This document shows, piece by piece, positions 43,018 to 55,700 of a stretch of 64,000 bases of DNA. The stretch's first letter is position 1. Each line of letters starts with the position of its first letter. The translations under genes were made by a program, and so were the position numbers. The notes under the pieces are model-generated. The model was not told the DNA's origin. It saw only the letters and a list, made by a program, of their open reading frames with translations, and made no database searches. The stretch is from Capniomyces stellatus (Eukaryota > Kickxellomycota > Harpellomycetes > Harpellales > Legeriomycetaceae). The stretch is from contig LUVW01000011.1 in assembly GCA_001661515.1 (NCBI GenBank), positions 134,322-198,321 on the forward strand. Reading direction: 5' to 3'.

Positions 43018-43980
43018 TCAAGTATTTACCCTTTTAGGATCTGCAAAAGATAGCCAGTCCGATGTATGCGTTGGTAGTAGTCCCATAATAGACATTCTAT
43101 AAATCCCAAAAGCCAAACCGCCCAAGTTTATCAACACATAAACCGCCTTTTGCAAGGTCAGGTCAACGTCTGATTTCCCGGTGATTCTAGATACCTCGAG
43201 TGGTTTGAATACTATAAAACACACCAAGAAATACAAGTGCTATTTGGTCTGACCTGGTGCCCTTTTGAGCTCAATAAAAGAGAACAGTAAACCTATCAAT
43301 ACCACCCTTTAAATTAAATGAGGCGGAGTAGCAGGTATATCCACATGCACAAACACATACCTTGGTTGGTAGCCATCAAACCTTTGAAAGGAGTCATCAT
43401 AATCATTCCAGTAATCAAAATGCTGAAAATCTGTACACCCGTTCCACTCATCCAAGCCATAAACATCTGCATTGGCAGAGTCTTCGCAGGACCAGTCGCA
43501 AAATCCCACGCCCTCTGTGTAAATCAAACAATGTCCATTTTAATTAGATCGTGCTGGTAATTTTGCATATCCAAAATGGCGCAAAAACGTTAGATCTTAC
43601 CTTTATTCTTAGAAATTCATCCGAACCTTGGTTCTTCTCCTACAAATTATAAAAAAAACCCTCGTTAGATTTCAACTGGATTATTTGGAAAATGTACTTT
43701 TGTGTTCAAATTCAAAACCTTTTTTTTTACCTTTTCAACTACACTGTCGTTTGAATAAGCGGAGAATTCAAAACCCAAAGGGTCCATATCCTTGTCTCTG
43801 GATTTGGCTCTAGAATAATGTTGTGTTGAGTTTTATTCGTTGTTATTTTTAAAAAAGGGCATCTTGGCTTTTTGCTCTACATTTTACTATTTACCAATGT
43901 TTTTTTAAGGAAAAAAGCGAAATGCAGATGACCTACTTTGATTTGCTCAAGCTTGAAAGATCTACATAAATATTCGCCAT
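43018..43980 (-). CDS. EMC4: ER membrane protein complex subunit 4
   Basis: Five exons: 43980..43937, 43809..43731, 43639..43601, 43514..43361, 43211..43018; 510 nt, 169 aa. All internal phases agree. Diagnostic segments are RAWDFATGPAKTLPMQMFMA, GTGVQIFSILITGMIMMTPF (membrane helix), the second hydrophobic stretch VYVLINLGGLAFGIYRM and the Emc4 signature MGLLPTHTSDWLSF. Emc4 is a subunit of the EMC, an insertase for tail-anchored and multipass proteins in the ER (family knowledge). The last codons (KRVNT stop) read straight through a possible GTAAAT donor, so a further short exon cannot be excluded. Human EMC4 is 183 aa. Confidence 0.92.
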
Positions 43981-44481
43981 TCTGGATGCTCGTATTCTGT
44001 CTTACTCGTTAGAATCCAATGCTCTGGGTTGCTTGGAGATAAGAAACGAAGAATAAAGAATTTATTTGATTGTAAAAAAAAAGAGTGTATTTGTCTATGT
44101 TGGTTGTCTATTTTTCATTTATTATTATTTCTTAGCATCGACAGCCTTTAATTGATTTAGTTTAGTTTAATTTGAATTAAAAAAGTGTAGTTTTAATAAA
44201 GCACAGGGTAAGGTACTAGATAAAACCCAGAGCAAACTAACGTAATAAACCAAAAAAGTGAAGAGTAAACATGATTTTGATTGGGCACAACAGTTACTAC
44301 TTGGATTCTAGACAATAAAGTGTCATTTTAGCAAACTGCTGGGATTAGCTGGCATAGGAAAGAATTTTGGTAACAAAGGTACAAAGTCGCACCAAACCAG
44401 TAAATCAGTGCTAAAACAGCCTTGCCAGCATTGGAGCGGGATCGCCAGCACTAAAACAACATTAGCAACATAAATACAGAG
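43981..44481. other. Intergenic between EMC4 and endonuclease V
   Basis: EMC4 promoter side; AT-rich, no gene seen. Confidence 0.6.
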
Positions 44482-45816
44482 CTACACTAGTAATGCCTGA
44501 TTGCGCTGCTTTCCTTGATTCGCCTTGAGCTTTTTTAAAATATCTCTAGTGACTAAATCAGCCTGTCTCACGGGCTCAACCACCCGGTATTTCGAACACA
44601 TTTTTGTTAGATAAGCAGCAAAATCAAGTGAGACCTTATGTCCGATTGACACATAAACAGGGTTCTTGGCATCCGCAACAGATATGGCCTATTCCATCAA
44701 TTGCATTGAATGTTAGTTTTAAATTTTTTACTTGGCTAGATGTTTAAATAGTAACCAGTTCTATTACCTTTCCATATATGAACCCTGATTTCCCAACAAT
44801 ATCCATTGAATCGACGCCACTCTCAGCCAACTCGTAGAATCTGTTCTTTACAGCCTTTGGGGTGTACATATCGCCTTCTTCAACCATTAAAAAGTTCTTG
44901 GAAACGCCAATAGTAGGTAAGTCTAAGGCTATACCTAAATGGCAAGCTAAGCCAGATTTGGTAAAATGTAAAAGCCCATTTCCATCAACAAACAAAACCT
45001 ACCAGCAAAAGCACAAAGAATCAAGGTGTTGGGCAAAAAGCACATAATCTAGGGGGTGGTGATTTTCTCTTTTTTGATATCATTGAACTGTAATGTACCT
45101 CTATCTTTTTTTTATTATTGAAATGGACTTCTATCTTTGTTTCATATACTTCACTTTTGCCATTTTTTTTTTATTTTTCTTATTGAAAAAAAGGTGAAAT
45201 TCATCCAATTGAGACATGGCTTTACCTGAGGATATATCTTGCTCGACTCTCTTAGCCTTTTAAACAACTCCAGGCATGGTCCCAATTCTCTGGCTGCAAG
45301 GTATCCTGGCTTGTACTCATCGCTAAAAGTGGTTACCATAGCATCTTGGTATATTGTCTATATTTACAATCGCAATCACTTTTTTTGAATTCATTTTTGT
45401 TCCAATAGCATATATAACGTGGTGGTGGGTCTCAAAGGATGTGTATTCAGCTCTGCAATGTCCTAAACACTGTAATTACAAGTAATGTTTACTTTTAAAT
45501 CCGGGTAACTAGAAAGTACCAGACCCGCTACCGCTATTTTGCTCTCGGTGTCATAGCTTATATCTAAACCCGCAACGACATCCAGCCCTTTGGTTTTATT
45601 TTCGCCCTTGGCAGATTTCAAAAAAAAATCATGGCAGTCGACTGTTATAACCTGTTTACCAACCTTTTCTTGGATTCTATTTTGTTTAAAGTTTTAGAGA
45701 GCGTGATTTTTTTTTGCGATTTCAGTGAAAGGAGCACGCGCAAAATATAATAAAAGGCAAAACTGACTGAGACCAACGGTTTACCTGTCCCAGTTATTGT
45801 AAAATTCTTGATCCAT
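44482..45816 (-). CDS. Endonuclease V
   Basis: Five exons: 45816..45785, 45676..45493, 45357..45226, 44998..44768, 44688..44482; 786 nt, 261 aa, GT-AG with matching phases. Catalytic residues of the family are all present: Asp in AGLDISYD, Glu in GYLAARELG, Asp in LFVDGNGLLH and His in VSIGHKVSLD. Other conserved parts are GLACHLGIALDLPTIGVSKN and PVRQADLVTRD. In eukaryotes EndoV cleaves RNA containing inosine; bacterial forms nick DNA at deaminated bases (family knowledge). Intron 2 (45492-45358) holds a decoy open stretch that does not fit the family. The enzyme is missing from baker's yeast, so it marks a broader fungal gene content. Confidence 0.93.
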
Positions 45817-46370
45817 TTTGAATGAACTCTGGCATTGTCATTTCTTCAAGTACCGTTTTGGACTGAAGATATAGTGTCAATTCTGAATTCCGAATTCCAA
45901 CTTTTTTTTCCTTCAAGGTTACTTAAAGCTTGCGGGTTTAGCTGGAATTGAGCTAAACCCTTTGAAATGATTCGTATTTGATTCATAAACTGGTTGTAAT
46001 TTAATCAATTGAACTTACAATTTATTCTGTAAATTTCGAGTGGTTTTCATTTAAAGACAAACTTTTAATGCTGAACAAACAATTCCGTTAGCAGGAATCT
46101 ACGCAACAACACGACAAAATCAGCCTCAGTAGAAACAATTCGACGCAGTACGCATCCTGTTAAAAGAACTTGGAACTGATGTGGTATTCACTTTAACCTT
46201 ACAACTAAACAAAGTGCTTTATTTATTTTTAGTAAAAAAAAGTAATGTAACGAAATATAAGGCTTGCTAATAATATAAAATTGGATTATAGTCCAAAAAA
46301 TGTGGCTCGGTTGGATCAAATCCGATCCAATCCAATTCGACCCGATCGGATTAAATCAAGGTGTACTGAC
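45817..46370. other. Intergenic between endonuclease V and ERG12
   Basis: Promoter side of endonuclease V and the 3' flank of ERG12. Apart from the hairpin at 46319-46352, nothing was recognised. Confidence 0.6.
46319..46352 (-). terminator. Hairpin-forming inverted repeat 3' of ERG12
   Basis: Perfect 9-bp arms AATCCGATC and GATCGGATT with a 16-nt spacer, starting 19 nt past the ERG12 stop. It would lie in the 3' UTR; a role in RNA processing or stability is only possible. Confidence 0.4.
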
Positions 46371-48562
46371 CTAAATCAGATTAGACAGAGTAGATAACTG
46401 GCTTATTTTGGCGTCATTGAACCAAGCCCCAAACCCATGGCCTTCGGCTTCAAAGTCTCCCAAAACTTTATGGATGTTTGGGGCTTTAAAATCGGAGCTA
46501 GATATAACTCTGAGTCCTTTGACACCCAACAGTGCTGGATAGCAGTCAAAGCCCTCCTGCTTGAGCTCAGCCAAAACGAGCTCGCGATTATTGTTATTAA
46601 TATCGGAGATAAAGACTAACGAGCAACCCCCGCCCCCACCACCTGTGAGTTTTGCAGAGAATCCATGTGCCTTCGAAATCGATCTAACCTTTTCTAATAC
46701 TGGATGGCTTACACCCAGCTTTTGAAGCGCCAGATGGTTTTTATCTACCAATTCCTGAGTTTGGGTCAAATTCGATGAAATAAAAGCAGGAAAAATAACG
46801 AAAATAGCAACATTAATAATGGTACACACCGATAACGCACAGAGCGCGTTAATAGTACACAAAACACATTGGTAACAGGTAAAGTAAGTGCAGAATCGCC
46901 GAGTAATCAGGTTTTTGAATATACAAGAAACACACAAAGATTTGGGATGTTTCGAGGCTTAAACTTACTGAGATTCTTTTTTCCAACAAGTGCTGGTTGG
47001 CTAGTGTGGTATCATCCATGTTGCTATTGTTTAGCTTGTGACAGTCTTCTGTGCCGTTTTTAACCAACGTGAAGAACTCGTTGCTTATGTCATGGATTTC
47101 GTCAATCAGGGCGCCAATTTCCTGTTTGTTCTATTAAACCATAAACCACGATTATTTTGTGGCCTCAGCCTATTCAGAACACGCAATGTTGCTACACATA
47201 CCTCATCATATCTGCTCTTGACTCCGGAAACCATGGCTTTTGTGTTTTTAGGAACTTTGGTATCCACAATAACAAACTCTAGTTTGTGTTGGCTGGATAT
47301 GTTCACGCTAGGACTTCCCTTCTCAAACTTTACAAATCCACCATAGGTCACCACAGTATTATCAACACCTGATGGAGTGCCGTGGACAACTTGCTCCGCC
47401 TTAAAGGCCCAATCGTTTACTAGCTTGAGATATGTTTCGCCTCCTCGAGCGCTTTTGTCTACCCGACCACTTGCTTCTAAGAATATTGCCGCCATACTGC
47501 TTGCATAAGCAGCCGATGAACCCAACCCTGCGCCAATGGGTATGGAGGATCTGATCATGATATCCAGCCCCTCGTTTCTAAATTTGAATATATTGGCAGT
47601 ATTCATGCATCTTGCTTGCTGGTTGTTTGGAATTATTAACAAGATATTCATCAGCAAATTCGTCAAGACCAACAACATAGCCTTGCAGCAAGACTAAAAC
47701 TACCTACCTATGCTCCAATGGTATCAAGGACGAATACAAAAACAAAACCACATATAATGCAGCTGCCATAGCCAAATCATCTGGAATACTTATCAACCCT
47801 TCAAGTGCCAATCCCTTTACTAGCTCTTCTATCTCCCCAGGATGACTAACCACGCCTTCGCCTATTCAATGATATAATCCCGTAGCTTTGTTGATTTGGC
47901 TTTACTTTTGAAAACGAGTTTAGAAATCTGTTAACCCTAATTCTAATCACTCAACTAACCTGCAGGCTGCAATTCGAAAAGGTCTTTTGTCGAACATTCA
48001 AAATTAACTTGAAGATCCATAAAGTTGACTACCAACCTAGAAGCCTCGATCTTCTTTGCATAAATATACATGTGCAAATCAACGCTTGCAGCTATAACAG
48101 CCTTATATCCATCAAATGTCGAGTATTTAGCATTGAGTATCAAACATTCGTTTATCACTTCCTTCTTTTGATTTCATCCAATATTATTTCAGTTTTACTA
48201 GTGCTATCTAAATGTTTAAAAATAGTTCAATTACCTTCCCATAAACTGCTGCATGTTCGCCTGTCAATATAACCTTGCCTGGACTCGATGAAAAAAACTC
48301 TGAAAATAATCATCCATATCTAGAATTAAACCTTTGTTGTACTTGGCAAAAAAAAAACATTCTTAATATAAATCAACTTCAACCCCCTCCCCAAAAAAAA
48401 ACTTGAATGTCGGTCTGTTACCCATTATCTGCTCTTTAGAAATAGCTACCGGCTAAAACGAATATGGTCCGGTTTGTCTTACTTACGACTTTGGTTGTAA
48501 AGTATTCGCAACTTGATCCCTATTGTTTTCCTTTTCCGTTGATTTATTATAGCTACTTGCAT
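46371..48562 (-). CDS. ERG12: Mevalonate kinase
   Basis: Seven exons: 48562..48487, 48299..48235, 48101..47960, 47861..47708, 47577..47202, 47130..46969, 46754..46371; 1359 nt, 452 aa (yeast Erg12 is 443). All phases agree. GHMP kinase motifs are in order: SPGKVILTGEHAAVYGK, the ATP loop PIGAGLGSSAAYASS, KAEQVVHGTPSGVDN with the catalytic-region Asp, and the C-terminal KLTGGGGGGCSLVF. It phosphorylates mevalonate with ATP in the isoprenoid/ergosterol pathway, in the cytosol or peroxisome (family knowledge). The first exon encodes a basic leader (MQVAIINQRKRKTIGIKLRI) not expected in the family; it joins in correct phase but is the least certain exon. The exon 3 acceptor is AAG rather than CAG or TAG. 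Confidence 0.93.
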
Positions 48563-49626
48563 CGTTGAGCTCTTGTTTTCTATTTTACTTCTTTTGGTTT
48601 CATTCCTTAATTTGATTAACTCGCTATGAATATGTTTGTTGAGTTTTTATAAATGCAAATACAATTTGGGCACCGATTTGGCCAACCAGATATTAGCATA
48701 TATTTTTACAATTTAAACTGTGGTTCAGGCTTGTACCAATTCAAAAGACATAATAGCCTATTCGTCAGTATGTTTCGTTTTGTTCTATAGAGGACTCTTT
48801 TACTGATCAAGCAAATAGGTTAAACTTGGCGTGTGGATATAAGAATACTTTGGCAGCAAAGATGCTATGGCAGTACTCCCACTTTATCATAACAATGATG
48901 CATGGAGTTTGCCAGTAATAATGGGCGATTGTATTTCGCTTTACCACTTTATGCCAACAATTTCTGTTTACAAATTTGACGTAACTTTGCAGCTGGCTGA
49001 ACTGTCGTCATGGCAAGGGGGGGGTGATTCTGGAGCAATTTTGGACCAAACCAGGCTTGATTATCGTGGGGAGGTTTTCTAGAAAGCTAAAACAGTCAAC
49101 TCTGCAATAATAAAAAAGGTACTGGAGTTGGGCATTCAAAACACCTCCGTGCATCTTTGGTTTAACGTTTTACCAAGAATTTAGCTAATTTTTCGAGTAT
49201 GGATTGTTCTAGTCCAATTATACTGTAGTATAATTACAAACAATAACAGGAGTGAGAATAAAATCAAGCTAATGATATACAAAGCAAAAAGAAAAAAACA
49301 GCCTATAGTAGCTAAAACAAAGTCCAACATTGTTTGGCAAAAATAGCAAACTTTAACGTTTAAATATTAAAAGAGCCAGATTAAATTAATATAGAAAGTT
49401 CATTCATTAATTAAAATCCAATTATCAACGTTTTAGGAAAAAGTTTTAAAGAGACTGCCTTATTTTACAAGCTCGGTAGAGAATCTTATACTCAAATCAC
49501 CTTTAGCTGCGTTTTGAATTAGAAATTAGACGCTTTGTTTAAAACAAAACTTTTACAAAAGTCTTCAACACAAAGAATAACTTTTAACATAAAATTCGAA
49601 TCAAAGCTACGGCTGGATCAGAGACA
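48563..49626. other. Divergent promoter region, ERG12 and J-protein
   Basis: About 1.06 kb shared by two divergent genes. A 71-codon ORF at 48867-49082 lacks supporting features. No RNA gene seen. Confidence 0.55.
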
Positions 49627-50989
49627 ATGACAGAAGTTGATAGCAAGGCTGGGAGTTCCACGCCAGCTCAAGAAAGCAGGCCTGCCACTGAAGAGGCGAA
49701 AAAAAACACTGAAAAGCCAAAGGATGGAAGAACAAGAGGGACAGGTAAAGAAGAAAAAAGCAAAAAAAAACAGACTTTTGGACTGAACGTTTGAAATTAA
49801 ACTTTACAGAGATTAAAGGTGAAGATATGAAAATGGGCTAAAATTTTAACGTTGAACGATAGATGAGAATCCGCTTGAGATTGAGTATTACGAATGGCTA
49901 AATGTTTCGTCCACAGCAACGCCCTCGCAAATAAAGAAAAGCTACTATGTTTTGGCACTCAAGTACCATCCTGATAAGAATAAAGAGGAGGGAAGTGAGG
50001 AGAAGTTTCAACAAATTTCGCAAGCATACCAGGTCTTGTCAGATGAAAAGCTACGAAAGGAATATAATCAATTTGGATCAAAGCGAGAACTATCAGACAG
50101 CCCAATTGATCCGTCCGCATTCTTTAACATGTTGTTTGGAGGAGGACAGTTTGTGGATTTGATTGGAGAGCTGAATATAATCAACAATTTGAATGAAGCT
50201 ATGGAGGAAAGTGAAGTAGGCGAGGCAGCAGAGGTGCAAAACACGATTACGCAAGCACCACATACGGATCCTGTTGCACAAGCCATTTCGCTAAAGGAGG
50301 AAAAGGCGCGCAAAAAGCTGGAAAGGGCTAGAAAACGAGAGATTCAGAGAAAGAAGGATGAGGAGCATGCAAAAGAACACGAAAAGCGGGTTAATGATTT
50401 GACAAATAGGCTGGTTTCTAAACTGTCTATATATGCCGAAAACACTGGTGGAATTGATGATGTGTCGATTGAGGCATTCCGCAAGCAAGCCGAGCTTGAT
50501 GCGGATAGACTGCGCACAGAATCTTTGGGTGTTGAGCTGCTGCATACAATTGGCCACATATATTACTTTAAAGCAAACCAGTACTTGGAAAAGCAAGAGT
50601 TCATGGGCTCGCTCCGTGGGGTTTACCACTCCTTCAAGGAAAAGGGTGAGATTATAGGAGGGACTTACACCATCATCAAAGCTGCAATTGATTTGCAACG
50701 TACCTTTGTCCAACTAAGCGAGGCCGATAAACACGGGCTTACTGATGTTCAGCGAGCCGCTTTGGAGGAAGAGGCCGTCAAAAAGGGACTGGAAGCAATG
50801 TGGAGAGGCGGAAAGCTAGAAATCGAGTCTGTGCTGCGTGATGTATGCGACAGAGTAACAAGTGACCCAAGTGTGTCTAAAGCCACTTGTAAAAGGCGAG
50901 CTGTAGCATTAAAGACCCTTGGAAAGGCTTACAAAGACGCCATTCCTGACCCTAACCAGGAACCAAATCCATTTATGCCTATGGCCTGA
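49627..50989 (+). CDS. DnaJ (Hsp40) protein with DnaJ-X domain, Caj1/Djp1-like
   Basis: Two exons, 49627..49744 and 49863..50989; 1245 nt, 414 aa. The 118-nt intron runs from GTAAAG to CGATAG. The J domain, about residues 45-110, has [20 protein letters not shown], the HPD motif in KYHPDKN and a [19 protein letters not shown] helix. A charged helical segment of Glu/Lys/Arg follows. The C-terminal DnaJ-X region has [17 protein letters not shown] and [20 protein letters not shown]. No Gly/Phe-rich segment, zinc finger or membrane helix is seen, so it belongs to the short J-protein class with Caj1, Djp1 and Xdj-like members. The HPD motif stimulates Hsp70 ATPase (family knowledge); a role in peroxisomal import, as in Djp1, is only possible. 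Confidence 0.93.
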
Positions 50990-52772
50990 TCAGCTTCTCT
51001 GACTGATTGGTTGATCGGATGATTTGTTTATTTTATCACCTAATTTCTATACATTTAGCTAAATATATAGATGTCTGTTTACAAAGTTTTAATTCTTAAC
51101 CACAATCCCCAACTTATTTCTTAAAAACTATACCACATACACAAAACGCCCATATTTAGTAATCGGCCATTCAACCAAAAAGCAACCTAGCTTGTTTAAT
51201 TCCTAAAATATATTGAGCTAATTGATCTAGAACCATCAAGCTTGTTGCATCTTCCACCAGCATATGGCCGGCCAACTCTAATATGAAGATTTAAAGCATT
51301 ATACTCAAATACTACCTGATAAATCCGACCAATTTCCATTTGTTTTTTAAATCGAAAAAAAAAAAGCTTGGTAAAATTTAATAATCCTCATTCCCTGAAA
51401 TCTTGGCATAGCACCATCAAAATACCACTCTATCGCTGCCTAGAATCTTGTTCTAGATTTGCGCGCCTGTAGTAGCGAAAAATAGTCGTTTGTAGAATTA
51501 GAACTAAAACTTGGGGTTTTGGGTTTATAAATATAAAACTTCAATACAAAACTTCAATGCAAGCAAAAATAAAGCTATATTTACGTTTCAAGCTAGTTTA
51601 TTTCTGGGAACTCGTATGTCAAAATAAAAACAAGAGAAGAATTGTCAATTTCGGCTCTGGTACTATTGGAAATATTTTTTTGGATGCTTTTTTCCTATAA
51701 TCTGTCTTTGGCTTGTTTTGGTATAGACCCTTTCGTTGATATAGATATTATAAACTACTGTATATACGATGCCATTCTGTTTTTTTAAAAATATATTTGT
51801 ACATTCAATGTCTGGCTTAAATCAATCATCCAAGTACTAATAGCTGTATCATCGCAACACTCGTTTTATCATCTTTGTATTTCTACACTGAAAAGTAATT
51901 TGCATCCTTTTGGATTATGTATATACCTTTTTCTTCTACAAAAGGCACAGGGTTTTAAGGACTATGACTAATTGGAAATTCACACACATCACCCCACTCT
52001 CAGCGAAATTGATCATAAATGTCCCTGATAATCATTCAAGTTGATGTTATGTTATATCCATGTACTTTTCAATCTACTCGTGCCAGTCAGCCAAATGACG
52101 AGGCCAAAATACACTATTTGTGATTCAAACAGCCAACTAAGGCGGACTATAAAAGGATCCCAGTTCGCCTTTATTTTTAGCATCAGATATAAATATCACT
52201 TTGTCTAGATCATTTTTAAAATAAATACGTTGCATTATTCTATAAAAGGGTTGAGTGGTGCTCAGATTAGGAATTGATGATATTTCGGTCCTGGTTTATC
52301 CAGGTAGTGTGTAATAAACAGGGGAGGTACACTGCGCCACTTCGACTTGATAAGGCTGTGGTGTATTTAAACGGGCGCAATTTGCCTCCTTGGCCAAAAA
52401 TAAACCACATTATTAAAAATAAGCATTGTAGTATGTCTGTAAATATGAATCAAGTGTATATACTGACTAAATAGTGAATTATTGTCAAAGTGAAGCATGT
52501 ATTGTAGATGTTAGCTTTTATACTCTTGGTTAAACATTTTACAAAGCCAAAGCAGCATTTAATTTGATTGATTTTTTTTTGATTAAAAGAGAAAGAGTAG
52601 GCAATGTATCAGGGATAAAGCCAATTCAATTCCATACTCTAATATATTAGCTAGAGTAAAAGTATCTAGACAATACATCAAACGGAATAAAACTGATAAA
52701 GCTAAACGCGTACATCCGTTTCAACATACCAGTGCGTTGAGAAATCAAACCCAGCTTAAAAGTATAGAAGCC
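50990..52772. other. Intergenic upstream of the SH3-PH gene
   Basis: About 1.8 kb, AT-rich, holding the J-protein 3' flank and the SH3-PH promoter. No coding or RNA feature was recognised. Short ORFs such as 52274-52474 are not supported. Confidence 0.5.
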
Positions 52773-55700
52773 ATGTTTGGAAGGGACTTGTATATTGTCA
52801 AATTCCGGTACTTGCCATTAAACAGAAGGGAGCTTGGTTTATCGCCAAAAGAGATAATATATGTCCTTGAATATGATAACGTCCGTAAAGATGGGTGGTG
52901 GAAGGTAGGTTTATAGAGTTCATGCATTTATATGCCACTCTTGAGTTTGTTGGCGACACCTGTAGAAGGTTGTATCCAAACACAGCCTAGTGCTATTGGG
53001 ATATACTTAAAGAGCAACTGCTAGTATAGAGACAGATGCTCATATTCTCTAACTATTTTATTCAATCGCATAACAATATTTTGAGTATGCTTGGTATTAA
53101 CTTGATGTGTAATGCTATTGTTTTATTTTCTTTCTTTTTTTTTTTAGGGTCAGAATAGTCGAGGAGTGATTGGAATTTTCCCCAAAAGCTACGTCTCCCC
53201 ACTTCCAATCAACCATAATACAAAAGATTTGAACAAAAACAGCCCTGGTAGCTCCAATCATACAAAATTTGCAAACACCATTTCTCGAGTAAATGAAAAG
53301 GATTCAGTACAGAGACCCGAAGCTTTTGATAAACCCGGTATTAGGGGAGTCAGCCTGGCTACTCGGAAATTTAAACCAAAAGGCAAAAGTTTGAATAGTG
53401 ATCCAGTCCACAGCGGCTATCCAGCTTCTAGTGGCTCATTACAGGGACCAGCTAGATCTAGAAACGAGTTAGGCAAATCAATAGACATGTATGAGAGCAA
53501 TAAATATAGTTCAGTTGGGACTAGGGAAGAAAAAACATATGAACCCGACCAAAGTGGTCTAAAAGCAAGTAACAGAAACTCGGTGTTTGTGCCGTCGAGT
53601 AAATATAATCTCAATGTGGCAAAGAGCAAAAATGACTTTCTGAAGGTTGAGGGTGATGCGATTTCTACAATAAAAATAAACAAAAGCAACGGAACAATTA
53701 AAAGCTGCAAATCTCAGGATCTAAAAAAAGGCTTGGTCTTTGAGAAAAGGCCGTTTTTGAGACTTAAGAAAAGCATCACGGAGCCCGAAAAGACTCAAAA
53801 CGCAGTAGAGAACCAGACTAAAAGCAAGATATATGGCAGTCCAGACGTGGATGACGTGGATGAGAAGTTGAATAATAGTGTTGAAAGCAAGAATAAAGGA
53901 ATAATGAACAGAATCAAGTCTTTAAAATTAAAAAGAAGCAACACCAGTATGGATAAACCAAACAAAACCGGCGTAAAAAGTATGGATAGCGCAAATGGCT
54001 TGAGTGGTATAGAAAATTCAAAAGCTGCTAACGAGCCTACAAAAGCGAGAACGCTTGACTTTAAGGCTCGTAATTCAAGGTCGCAAACCAATTTGAGCCT
54101 TTATGGGTTGGACATGTCATCTTTTAACTATTCCAGCCACCATGGTCATCAAGACTTTGAGAATACAAATGGAGCAGGCAAAAGAAAAAGCACAATAAAA
54201 CTAAAGTCAGTCAAGAAAATCTCAGCTTATCCAAATAGCAATTTTGAAATACACAGCAAAGGCAACTCTGCGGTGCCAGAGTATACGAGTTTAGACCAGA
54301 AAGGATCCAATACCAATCGTGGTAGTATAAATGCTAATATCGAAGGTTTGGAGACCAAATATAACAAAATCAACTCAAAAACATCTGCACTGAGCAGTAT
54401 GGAAAACGAACTTGGGTCTATGAAAGAATCAACATCCTCCTCAGATATAAACATTTTGGTTGAGAGCAGCGAGGAGTATAAAAGGATGCTGATTAAAGGT
54501 TTGAAAAAAACAAAATCGTACGGGCTTCCAGATGCCAAACCACAAAGTGTGCAAAGAGCTGAAAGGCTAAACAGCAAAAGAAATGGAATGGACTTTAAAA
54601 ACAGCGATTTAGAAAAATTTAACAAATATATGAACAATGTCAACATTAACAAGCCAGAAACACCAAATGACTCGATGCGGAATAATATAAACACAGATGT
54701 TGAAACACACACAAATGCAGTATTAGCAAACAAGAGCAAAACAAAGAAAGGTAAGGCTGGTTTATTGTGCTCGTCTATCCAACTATGCGTTTGGTACCTG
54801 AAATTTAGCCAAATTATCACTGACAATTTATATATTTCACAAAATAGAAGAACTGGCCTATATAAACAGCCATGGTTCTAGTGCCACCTCAAGAGAATGT
54901 CGACTGGCTGATGGCAACTTGGGCACCGGAAAGACAATAGAATGCGAGGAGGACATTAGCGAGTTTTTGGAAGATATATTTGTTGAGCATCACAGCGTTT
55001 CCACAAAGGTTTGACAGCACTTTATATATAAAAAATATAAAAAAAATGTAAAAAAAAAATCGATAAATGATTTCTTGACACTACGTATACATGGTAAAAA
55101 TGTTGGTTTCGGCTGTGTCTATTTATACTAACATGCTGATGTAGTTTTGAGGGATGTTTAAAGTAACCCAAGATATAAATTCTTAAAATTTAGGACGATG
55201 GAGCAAAACCTCGCGCGTCAAGCTTTGGAGATATACTAAAGGGATATGGGTTTTCTTCTAGGATGAAGATGCTAAACAATATTCCGCAAGACGCAAAAAA
55301 CTCAATAAAGCAGCTGAATACAATCCCTACAAAAATAAAGTCAACTTTAAAGAATATGATGCAAAGGAATAAATCCATCTCTATACACGATAGCTCAGTT
55401 CCATCTGCTATTGAAGATTGTGCTGACAAACTGCATAATTTATCAATTGAATCGCCGAGGGAGCTCGGTAGACACAGCAGACAATATAGTTCTGCAGATT
55501 TGAATATAATAAACCCGAGGGACGATCAGACAAGCGTTGATGGAAATAAAAAAGGGCTTGAGGTGTATAATAATATACTATTGAGCCAGGGCTATGTACA
55601 AAGCAATGGCAGCGCTAAAAAACTCAGCACAGCAGACGGCAAGCTAGACAACACTGGTTGTGCGGATCAAAGCAGATACTCCTCCGATTCATTGATTGGG

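Noticed and set aside
45358..45492. Possible extra coding exon in endonuclease V
   Set aside because: It ends in a stop in the required frame, and family spacing between YPDLK and KPGYLAARE is met without it.
48867..49082. 71-codon ORF with ATG between ERG12 and the J-protein
   Set aside because: No domain, no homologue recalled, and it sits in a divergent promoter.
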